From Ruminococcus sp. (GTDB taxonomy: Bacteria > Bacillota > Clostridia > Oscillospirales > Ruminococcaceae), in assembly GCA_017544125.1 (NCBI GenBank), contig JAFYET010000251.1, positions 1 to 10,812 of the forward strand: 10,812 nucleotides of DNA, read 5' to 3'. The translations under genes were made by a program, and so were the position numbers. This document shows positions 5,117 to 10,812 of this stretch, one piece after another. The notes beneath the pieces were generated by a model, which made no database searches, was not told the DNA's origin, and saw only the letters and a list, made by a program, of their open reading frames with translations. Numbering within the stretch: the stretch's first letter is position 1; each line of letters begins with the position of its first letter.

Positions 5117-6502
5117 ATGACTGATGAAAGGCTCAGTGAGGCGATATACGAAAAGTATATCGAACCCACCGACAAGCACAGGAGCAGCATGGCGGGTATC
5201 GAGATAGAGCTGCCTGTGGTGAATATGTCAGGCGATGCCGTCGATGAGAGTCTTGTCATCGAAGCGGCTGACAAATTCAGAGAGCATTTCGGCTTTGAAG
5301 CCGAGGGGCGTGACGACAACGGGAATGTAAACTCGATGACATTCAGGCAGACGGGCGACAACCTTTCCTTTGACTGCTCATACTCAAACTTAGAGCTTTC
5401 GCTGGGCAAGGGCGATGACCTTTGTGCGATACACGAGAGCTTCAAAAAGTATTACGGCTATATGCAGTCGCTGCTGCAAAAAAATAACTACACGCTCACG
5501 GGCATGGGTATTAACCCGCATTACAACATCAACCACAACAAGCCCGTACCCAATGAGCGGTACAGAATGCTTTACCACTACCTGCATTCATATCACAGGT
5601 ATGAGGGCAAGATAAATATGAGCTTTCACAACAGACCCGACTTCGGCACGTTTACCAGCGCATCGCAGGTGCAGCTTGATGTTGAGAGAGAGTCGCTCAT
5701 CGACACGATAAACGCATTCACGCTGCTTGAGCCCTACAAGGCGCTGCTGTTTGCAAACTCATATCTGCCGGAGTACCCCGAATACCTGTGTGCGAGGAAT
5801 ATGCTCTGGGAGCACAGTATGCAGGGCTTTAACCCACACAATGTGGGAATGTTCGGCAGCAGGCTGCAAAGCGTTGACGAGCTTATAGAATACATAAAAT
5901 CACAATCCGTCTACTGCACGATGCGTGACGGAAGATACATAGATTTCAAGCCCACCGCCGTGAAGGATTATTTCACCCTCGGGCAGGTGAGGGGCGAGTT
6001 TTTTGACGGGGAGAAGTACATCATTACAGAATTCACCCCTGATGAGAGCGACCTGAAATATCTGCGGACGTTCAAGTTTGAAGACCTGACGTTCAGAGGC
6101 ACGATAGAATACCGCAGCTCATGCACACAGCCAATAAAGGACGTTATGACGGTTGCGGCGTTCCACACGGGACTTTCGGGCAGGCTTGAAGAGTTGACGG
6201 CGCTTGTTGAGAGTGACCGCACGCTTTACAGGCACGGCTTCACGCCTGTGCAGCTTCAGGATATGCTTTCAAAAAGAGAGCTGCCCGGCTTTATTGACAA
6301 GCAACAACTCAGCAGGCAGCTTATAAGGATACTCGATATTGCGGCGGCAGGGCTTAAAGACAGGCAAAAGGGCGAGGAGAAGTTCTTAAAGCCGCTCTAC
6401 ACCAGAGCCGAGAAGCTGACAAACCCTGCAAAGGAAATGCTCAGAGGCTTGGAAAGCGACACTTCGATGGACGAGTTTATCGAGCTTTATTCGGCGGTGT
6501 AA
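5117..6502 (+). CDS. GCS2-family glutamate-cysteine ligase-like enzyme (EgtA/plant GCL type)
   Basis: The 461-residue protein shows the motif series of the GCS2 carboxylate-amine ligase fold. The Mg/ATP-binding GIEIELPVVN is at 27-36, YSNLELSLG at 89-97, TGMGINPHYN at 128-137 and ERYRMLYHYL at 147-156. ASQVQLDVER follows at 182-191, LLFANSYLPEYP at 210-221, WEHSMQGFNPHNVGMFG at 231-247 and RGTIEYRSSCTQP at 327-339. Members make an ATP-driven gamma-glutamyl amide bond, in known cases gamma-glutamylcysteine. It would act in the cytoplasm and shows no signal peptide or membrane span. GGAG at 5104-5107 supports the ATG at 5117. It has its own strong promoter and ends convergently with the next gene. 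A gshA-type ligase of a different family lies 0.9 kb away, so this one may use another amine substrate. Family confidence is high, substrate confidence low. Confidence 0.8.
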   Translation: MTDERLSEAIYEKYIEPTDKHRSSMAGIEIELPVVNMSGDAVDESLVIEAADKFREHFGFEAEGRDDNGNVNSMTFRQTGDNLSFDCSYSNLELSLGKGDDLCAIHESFKKYYGYMQSLLQKNNYTLTGMGINPHYNINHNKPVPNERYRMLYHYLHSYHRYEGKINMSFHNRPDFGTFTSASQVQLDVERESLIDTINAFTLLEPYKALLFANSYLPEYPEYLCARNMLWEHSMQGFNPHNVGMFGSRLQSVDELIEYIKSQSVYCTMRDGRYIDFKPTAVKDYFTLGQVRGEFFDGEKYIITEFTPDESDLKYLRTFKFEDLTFRGTIEYRSSCTQPIKDVMTVAAFHTGLSGRLEELTALVESDRTLYRHGFTPVQLQDMLSKRELPGFIDKQQLSRQLIRILDIAAAGLKDRQKGEEKFLKPLYTRAEKLTNPAKEMLRGLESDTSMDEFIELYSAV

Positions 6503-7346
6503 TGCTGTCGGCATAGGCTTTGAAATGCTGATACAGCTCATCTGAGCGGTCAGGTTCATGAGAAAGATAGGCGATGACAAGGCGCTTGTCGGGGTAGACC
6601 ATACAGCGCTGACCCCATTTGCCGACTACCGAGAAATGGTCATCAGCTACACGGAAGAAATAGCCGTAGCTATCACCAGAGCCGGTATTCACATAAGGCG
6701 TTAGGGCGGCGGTGAGTGAGCGCTCGCTTATAAGCTGCTGACCGTCAAAGCTGCCTCTATCAAGGCAGAGCTGACCGAAAAGTGCAAGCTCATGAACGGT
6801 AAGCTCCATACCCGTAGCGCCGTAGAAATGCCCCTCGGGCGAGGTAAGGCAGGGCGGCATGGAGATACCCAAAGGCGAGAACAGGCGCTTATCAAGGTAG
6901 CGAATGAGCTCACAGCCGACAGCGTTCTCTACTGCGACACCCACAAGGTATGCGGGGATATTTGAGTAGTGAAAAGACTTATCCGAGTGGTCGGTATCAA
7001 GAGTGAGCACTGTTTCAAGCCAGTTATCACCGTAAGGGCGGAAGGGGTATGAGCCCGCCGTCATAGTAAGAAAGCGGCTGACGGGCAGCTTTTTGAAATC
7101 ACTGCTCATAAGGTGATGATAGCGGCTCTCGATATATTCACAAAGCGGTGTGCCGGGGGTTATAAGCCCGTCATCACAGGCGAGGGCAAAGGCGGCAGAG
7201 GTAATCGACTTGGTCGCTGAATAAACAGGGCGGCGGATATCATCGTGGAAGGCTTTATGCAGTGCGATAGCACCGTCTGAAATGACTTCAAGTGCATGGA
7301 TAGAAAGCTCTGAGCTTTTAAGGCTATCAAAAATGGGATATATCAT
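6477..7346 (-). CDS. Serine hydrolase, beta-lactamase/class C fold, cytoplasmic
   Basis: This 289-residue protein belongs to the serine beta-lactamase/esterase family (PF00144-like). The nucleophile motif SxxK is S43-A-T-K46, the tyrosine motif is Y127-S-N129, and the third motif is probably GKWGQR (242-247) in place of KTG/HTG. There is no signal peptide, so it should act inside the cell, unlike true beta-lactamases and DD-peptidases. It is shorter than typical class C enzymes (about 360). Related cytoplasmic proteins include esterases and amide hydrolases of unknown substrate. The start is supported by GAGGTG a few bases upstream. Its 3' end overlaps the GCS2-type ligase by 26 bp in the opposite direction, and its 5' end is divergent from gshA with only 57 bp between them. 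A role in cleaving a gamma-glutamyl or thiol compound is possible but only inferred from location. Confidence 0.82.
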   Translation of the reverse strand: MIYPIFDSLKSSELSIHALEVISDGAIALHKAFHDDIRRPVYSATKSITSAAFALACDDGLITPGTPLCEYIESRYHHLMSSDFKKLPVSRFLTMTAGSYPFRPYGDNWLETVLTLDTDHSDKSFHYSNIPAYLVGVAVENAVGCELIRYLDKRLFSPLGISMPPCLTSPEGHFYGATGMELTVHELALFGQLCLDRGSFDGQQLISERSLTAALTPYVNTGSGDSYGYFFRVADDHFSVVGKWGQRCMVYPDKRLVIAYLSHEPDRSDELYQHFKAYADSITPPNKAR

Positions 7347-7363
7347 AAAAACACCTCATATGT

Positions 7364-7392
7364 ATTATAGAATAACATTCACATATTGTCAA
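7364..7392 (-). promoter_or_regulatory. Perfect consensus sigma-A promoter of the serine hydrolase
   Basis: On the minus strand TTGACA (7392-7387), a 17-bp spacer and TATAAT (7369-7364) match consensus fully. The start near 7357 would leave only about 10-12 bases before the ATG at 7346, just enough for the GAGGTG site. The -35 hexamer overlaps the start of the ribosome binding site of the divergent gshA-like gene. No comparable plus-strand promoter was found in the gap. Confidence 0.8.
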
Positions 7393-7403
7393 GGAGAAAA
7401 ATA

Positions 7404-8558
7404 ATGAACAGCAGTTTGTTTTATAAAGGCGGTTACGGGCTCGAGCGTGAGACGCTGCGTGTAGATATAAACGGCAGGCTTGCGCAGACACCCCACCCTT
7501 TCGGTGATGATGAGAGCATCACGAGGGATTTCTGCGAGAACCAGATAGAGGTAATAACCCCCGTCTGTAAAAGCATAGATGAAGTGATGAGCGAGCTTGG
7601 CAGGCTCGACAGGATAGTAAGAGAGAAGCTGAAAGAAAACGGTGAGAGGATATGGCTTTATTCAAACCCGCCGCATTTTGATAATGAGGACGAGATACCC
7701 GTTGCGAACTTCGTAGGCAGGCACTCGGGCAAGCGCAAATACCGTGAGCAGCTTGAAAAAAGATACGGCAAAAAGCTGATGCTCTTTTCGGGCGTGCATT
7801 TCAACTTCTCGTTTGATGAGGAGTATTTAAAAAGCATTTGCGATGATGAGGACTATGACAAATGGCGTGATGAGTTTTACTTAAGGCTTTACAAGCAGCT
7901 GAGCGTTCACAGCTGGCTGATGCTTTTGCTGACAGCGGCAAGCCCGAACTGCGATGAATCGCTTTTCAAAGACGGCGGTCACGGGGTAAGGAAAAGCAAA
8001 TATACATCTATCAGGAGCAGCGAGGCAGGCTACTGGAACAAGAGCCTGCCGATATTAAGATTTGAAAGCCTTGATGAGTTTATCAAAAGCATAGAGGAGT
8101 ATGTTAAAAAAGGCATATTATTCTCATCAAGCGAGCTTTATCTGCCGGTGAGATTAAAGCCGAAGGGGGTCAATTCTCTTGACAGCTTTAAAAACGGGGT
8201 GAGCCACATTGAGCTTAGAATGTTTGACCTTGACCCTGATACACCCCTTGGAGTTGACGAAAAGAACATTGAATTTGCACACCTGCTTATAATGTATCTA
8301 TCAACTCTGCCTGACTTTGAATTTGATGAACAGTTACAGATAAATGCAGCAAGAAATCACAAGAACGCAGCACTTGATGATCTGTCAGGCATCGAGGTAG
8401 ACGGCGTGCCGATGCTGCAAAGAGCAACAGAGATATTAGAGCAAATGGCAGCATTTTTCGAGGGAGATGAGCAGGCACTTGACATTATAAAATATCAGAA
8501 TAATAAACTTAAAAACAGAAATACAGACAGACAAAAGAAAGAAGACTTAGCAGGATAG
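7404..8558 (+). CDS. gshA: Glutamate-cysteine ligase, GshA/GshAB N-domain type
   Basis: This enzyme makes gamma-glutamylcysteine from Glu, Cys and ATP in the cytoplasm. It is the type of ligase found in E. coli GshA and in the first domain of bifunctional GshAB. Residues visible are YGLERETLRVD (11-21, with the metal-binding Glu14 and Glu16), ITRDFCENQIEVITPV (39-54), RKYREQLEKRYGKKLMLFSGVHFNFSF (111-137) and HIELRMFDLDPDTPLGV (268-284). At 384 residues it is shorter than E. coli GshA (about 520). It has no ATP-grasp C-terminal domain, so it cannot make glutathione alone. The ATG at 7404 follows AAGGAGA (7391-7397); the in-frame TTG at 7386 lies upstream of that site and is rejected. It is the first gene of a run with the amidotransferase and sufCB. 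Confidence 0.85.
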   Translation: MNSSLFYKGGYGLERETLRVDINGRLAQTPHPFGDDESITRDFCENQIEVITPVCKSIDEVMSELGRLDRIVREKLKENGERIWLYSNPPHFDNEDEIPVANFVGRHSGKRKYREQLEKRYGKKLMLFSGVHFNFSFDEEYLKSICDDEDYDKWRDEFYLRLYKQLSVHSWLMLLLTAASPNCDESLFKDGGHGVRKSKYTSIRSSEAGYWNKSLPILRFESLDEFIKSIEEYVKKGILFSSSELYLPVRLKPKGVNSLDSFKNGVSHIELRMFDLDPDTPLGVDEKNIEFAHLLIMYLSTLPDFEFDEQLQINAARNHKNAALDDLSGIEVDGVPMLQRATEILEQMAAFFEGDEQALDIIKYQNNKLKNRNTDRQKKEDLAG

Positions 8559-8570
8559 AGGTGAGTGAAA

Positions 8571-9326
8571 ATGTGCGAGCTGTTTGGCTTTTCGGGGGCT
8601 GAAAAGACAGATATAAGAGAATACCTGAAGGCTTTCTTTTCGCACGGCAGCAATAACCCCCACGGGTATGGGCTGATGTATGATGATGACAGAAAGGTCA
8701 TAAAAGAGCCCGTAAATGCAGCGGATAGTGAGAGACTTGACAAAACGGTGAAGGAGCTTGGCAAGCAGGCGGTAACGCTTGCGCACATACGCTTCGCAAC
8801 GGTGGGCTCGGTAGATGAGAACAACTGCCACCCCTTTACAAAAAGCGACAGCTCGGGGCGTGTATGGACGCTGATACACAACGGCACGATATACACGGGG
8901 CGTGAAACATACAACTATTTTAAAGTGCAAAAAGGCGACACTGATTCGGAAAGGCTGTTCCTGGCGTTTATCGACAGAATGAATGATAAATTAAAGCAGG
9001 GTGAGCTCAGTGAGCGGGAGCGGTTTGAGGCTGTGAATGAGTTTATAACTGAGAACTCGCCGAGGAACAAGCTAAACCTTATACTATACGACGGGGAGCT
9101 GATGTATGCACACAAAAACATGAAAAACACCCTCGGCTTTTCATTGGTCGGCGGGGGAGTGCTTATCTCGACTACACCGCTTTGCGAAGCCCGGTGGCAT
9201 GATATGCCGATGGCGCAGGTGGTGGCATACAGGCATGGCGAAGAGGTATACCGGGGCGAGAAGCACGAAGGCGAATTTATTCCTAACCTTGAATACATCA
9301 CAGCACTTGATGCTATGCACATATAA
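8571..9326 (+). CDS. Class II glutamine amidotransferase, YafJ/EgtC family
   Basis: The 251-residue protein has an N-terminal-nucleophile glutaminase fold. Removal of Met1 would expose the catalytic Cys2 (MCELFGFSG). Other family positions are HGYG (31-34), AHIRFATVG (71-79), NCHPF (85-89), the oxyanion/Asn motif HNGTI (103-107) and GDTDSERLF (122-130). There is no synthase domain, so it is a stand-alone amidohydrolase. Family members include E. coli YafJ (role unclear) and actinobacterial EgtC, which removes gamma-glutamate from a thiol intermediate. The ATG at 8571 is required for a terminal Cys; an in-frame GTG at 8565 would bury it. GAGGTG (8558-8563) overlaps the last base of the gshA stop, leaving 12 bp between genes. 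Sitting behind a gamma-glutamylcysteine-forming gene suggests a gamma-glutamyl substrate, but this is inferred. Confidence 0.88.
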   Translation: MCELFGFSGAEKTDIREYLKAFFSHGSNNPHGYGLMYDDDRKVIKEPVNAADSERLDKTVKELGKQAVTLAHIRFATVGSVDENNCHPFTKSDSSGRVWTLIHNGTIYTGRETYNYFKVQKGDTDSERLFLAFIDRMNDKLKQGELSERERFEAVNEFITENSPRNKLNLILYDGELMYAHKNMKNTLGFSLVGGGVLISTTPLCEARWHDMPMAQVVAYRHGEEVYRGEKHEGEFIPNLEYITALDAMHI

Positions 9327-9348
9327 ATAAATGAAAGGAAATAGTGAA

Positions 9349-10101
9349 ATGTCAGACATACTGAAAATAGAAGGACTTACAGTTGCAGCAGAGGACACGG
9401 AGCTTCTGCACGGAATAGATATGACGGTCGGCGAGGGTGAGACACACCTGCTTATGGGGCACAACGGTGCAGGAAAATCCACCCTCGGCTGCACAATAAT
9501 GGGCAGCCCCGAATACAAGGTGACGGGCGGCAGGATAGTATTTGACGGCGATGACATCACGCAGGAGAGCGCTGACAAGCGTGCAAAGAGGGGCATATTC
9601 CTCTCATTCCAGAGCCCTGTGGAGATACCGGGAATAACCCTTTCGGAGTTTTTACGAAACGCACTGGAGCAGGTAAGCGGCAAGCGCATGAAGCTGTGGG
9701 ATTTCAAAAAGCAGCTTAAAGCGGCAATGGCGCTTATCGGAATGGACGAGAGCTACGCTGAGCGTGACCTGAACGTAGGCTTTTCGGGCGGCGAGAAGAA
9801 AAAGGCTGAGATATTGCAGCTGCTTATCTTAAAGCCGAGACTTGCGATACTTGACGAGACCGACTCGGGGCTTGATGTTGATGCGGTAAAGACGGTATCA
9901 AAGGGCATCGAGGAATACAGAAAGAGCGTCGGCGGCACGCTTCTCATCATCACACATAATGCAAAGATACTCGAATCGCTGAAGGTTGACAGAACGCATA
10001 TCTTATCAAACGGACGTGTGGCAAAAGAGGGCGACGGCGAGCTTGCGGCACAGGTGCTTGAAAGCGGCTTTGAGAACACATTAAGCGGGGTAGAAAAATG
10101 A
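9349..10101 (+). CDS. sufC: SufC, Fe-S cluster assembly ATPase
   Basis: The 250-residue ABC-type ATPase powers the SufBC(D) scaffold that builds Fe-S clusters in the cytosol. It has Walker A GHNGAGKST (37-45), the Q-loop FQSPVEIPGITL (87-98), the signature FSGGEKKKAEILQ (145-157), Walker B LAILDETDSGLDVDA (165-179) and the switch His203 in IITHNAKIL. The FSGGEKK/ETDSGLD combination is diagnostic for SufC rather than for a transport ATPase. The length is normal. The start at 9349 has AAGGAA with 8-base spacing; the in-frame ATG at 9331 overlaps that site and has none of its own. It begins 22 bp after the amidotransferase stop and overlaps sufB by four bases. No separate promoter was seen in the short gap, so it is probably co-transcribed with gshA. 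Confidence 0.95.
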   Translation: MSDILKIEGLTVAAEDTELLHGIDMTVGEGETHLLMGHNGAGKSTLGCTIMGSPEYKVTGGRIVFDGDDITQESADKRAKRGIFLSFQSPVEIPGITLSEFLRNALEQVSGKRMKLWDFKKQLKAAMALIGMDESYAERDLNVGFSGGEKKKAEILQLLILKPRLAILDETDSGLDVDAVKTVSKGIEEYRKSVGGTLLIITHNAKILESLKVDRTHILSNGRVAKEGDGELAAQVLESGFENTLSGVEK

Positions 10102-10812
10102 AGCAGAAAACACAGGTAGATGATATAGACCGCTCGCTCTACGATTTCAGGTATGATGAAGACGAGGGAGATTTTCTGCAGGCTGGGATTTCGCCCGAGA
10201 TCATAACCGAGATATCGCAGGAGAAGAACGACCCCGAGTGGATGAGGGACTTCCGCCTAAGATCGCTCGAAATATACAGGCGCACACCCATGGTCACGTG
10301 GGGCGCTTCGATAGAGGGGCTTGATGTTGACAACATCGTCACATACATTCGCCCCAAGAGCCGCATGAACACAGATTGGGACGATGTGCCTGAGAACGTT
10401 AAGGAGACCTTCGAACGCCTTGGAATACCCCAGGCGGAGCGTGAATCGCTGGCGGGCGTGGGTGCGCAGTATGACAGCGAGCTTGTTTACCACAACGTCA
10501 GGGAAGAGGTCGCACAGTCGGGCGTAGTATACACCGACCTTGAAAGCGCAATGCACGACCCGAAATATGCCGACATTATCAAGAGCCATTTCATGAAGCT
10601 CGTGCCGCCCACAGACCACAAGTTTGCAGCGCTTCACGGAGCTGTATGGTCGGGCGGGTCATTTGTATATGTACCGAAAAATGTACGGCTAGATATTCCG
10701 CTGCAATCGTACTTCAGGCTCAACGCAAAGGGTGCAGGGCAGTTTGAGCACACGCTCATCATACTCGAGGAGGGGGCTTATCTGCACTTTATCGAGGGCT
10801 GCTCGGCACCGA
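10098..10812 (+). CDS. sufB: SufB, Fe-S cluster scaffold (5' part, cut by the window edge)
   Basis: An ATG inside the ATGA that ends sufC opens a frame to the window end (238 complete codons). The visible protein carries SufB hallmarks: GISPEIITEISQEKNDPEWMRDFRLRSLEIY near residues 30-60, a VPENVKETFERLGIPQAERESLAGVGAQYDSE block, then VVYTDLESAMHDPKYADIIKSHF, and GAVWSGGSFVYVPKNVRLDIPLQSYFRLN leading into the beta-helix core. SufB binds SufC and holds the nascent cluster. The C-terminal half, with the cluster-ligand residues, lies outside the window. The four-base overlap implies coupled translation in a fixed ratio with SufC. Further suf genes would be expected downstream but cannot be seen. 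Confidence 0.95.
   Translation, partial: MKQKTQVDDIDRSLYDFRYDEDEGDFLQAGISPEIITEISQEKNDPEWMRDFRLRSLEIYRRTPMVTWGASIEGLDVDNIVTYIRPKSRMNTDWDDVPENVKETFERLGIPQAERESLAGVGAQYDSELVYHNVREEVAQSGVVYTDLESAMHDPKYADIIKSHFMKLVPPTDHKFAALHGAVWSGGSFVYVPKNVRLDIPLQSYFRLNAKGAGQFEHTLIILEEGAYLHFIEGCSAP

Noticed and set aside
6477..7346. True beta-lactamase resistance gene
   Set aside because: No signal peptide, an altered third motif and short length; an intracellular hydrolase is more likely.
7386..7403. TTG start adding six residues to the gshA-like protein
   Set aside because: The ribosome binding site AAGGAGA lies inside the extension and is correctly placed for the ATG at 7404.
8565..8570. GTG start for the amidotransferase
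   Set aside because: The catalytic Cys must be residue 2, which requires the ATG at 8571.

Overview
The window looks like a chromosomal segment from a low-to-moderate G+C gut Firmicute, most likely a Ruminococcus-like member of the Oscillospiraceae. The basis is the sigma-A promoters, strong GGAGG-type ribosome binding sites, a VanR/OmpR-type regulator next to a sigma/anti-sigma pair, and a sufCB start typical of Clostridia. The genus is inferred, not proven. No tRNA, rRNA, CRISPR array or transposase gene was seen.

Left part (1-3020): a minus-strand two-component system, with the response regulator complete and the N-terminal part of its probable sensor kinase running off the left edge. It is divergent from a plus-strand sigma-70-like factor and a membrane-anchored anti-sigma-like protein that overlap by one base. 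The shared intergenic region holds back-to-back promoters, three helically phased TTTCTTAAGA boxes (probable response-regulator operator) and a 12-bp LacI-type palindrome in the sigma leader.

Middle (3021-5116): a gene-free but highly structured stretch (hairpins, a terminator, an 11-base duplication that could pair in two ways) leads to a promoter and an O-acetylhomoserine sulfhydrylase gene. A second non-coding stretch follows, with heptamer repeats, a small candidate repeat element, a 17-bp RNA hairpin and a perfect consensus sigma-A promoter.

Right part (5117-10812): a thiol and Fe-S region. It encodes a GCS2/EgtA-like glutamate-cysteine ligase, a cytoplasmic beta-lactamase-fold hydrolase on the minus strand (3' ends overlap by 26 bp), and a plus-strand run of gshA-like glutamate-cysteine ligase, class II glutamine amidotransferase (YafJ/EgtC family), sufC and the 5' part of sufB. 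The run is tightly spaced and looks like one operon. Two different glutamate-cysteine ligase families occur with no gshB in view, beside an amidotransferase whose relatives remove gamma-glutamyl groups. This suggests gamma-glutamylcysteine, or another gamma-glutamyl thiol, made in step with Fe-S cluster assembly. The upstream sulfhydrylase (sulfide to homocysteine) fits the same sulfur theme. The thiol-pathway reading is inference; the individual family assignments are well supported.
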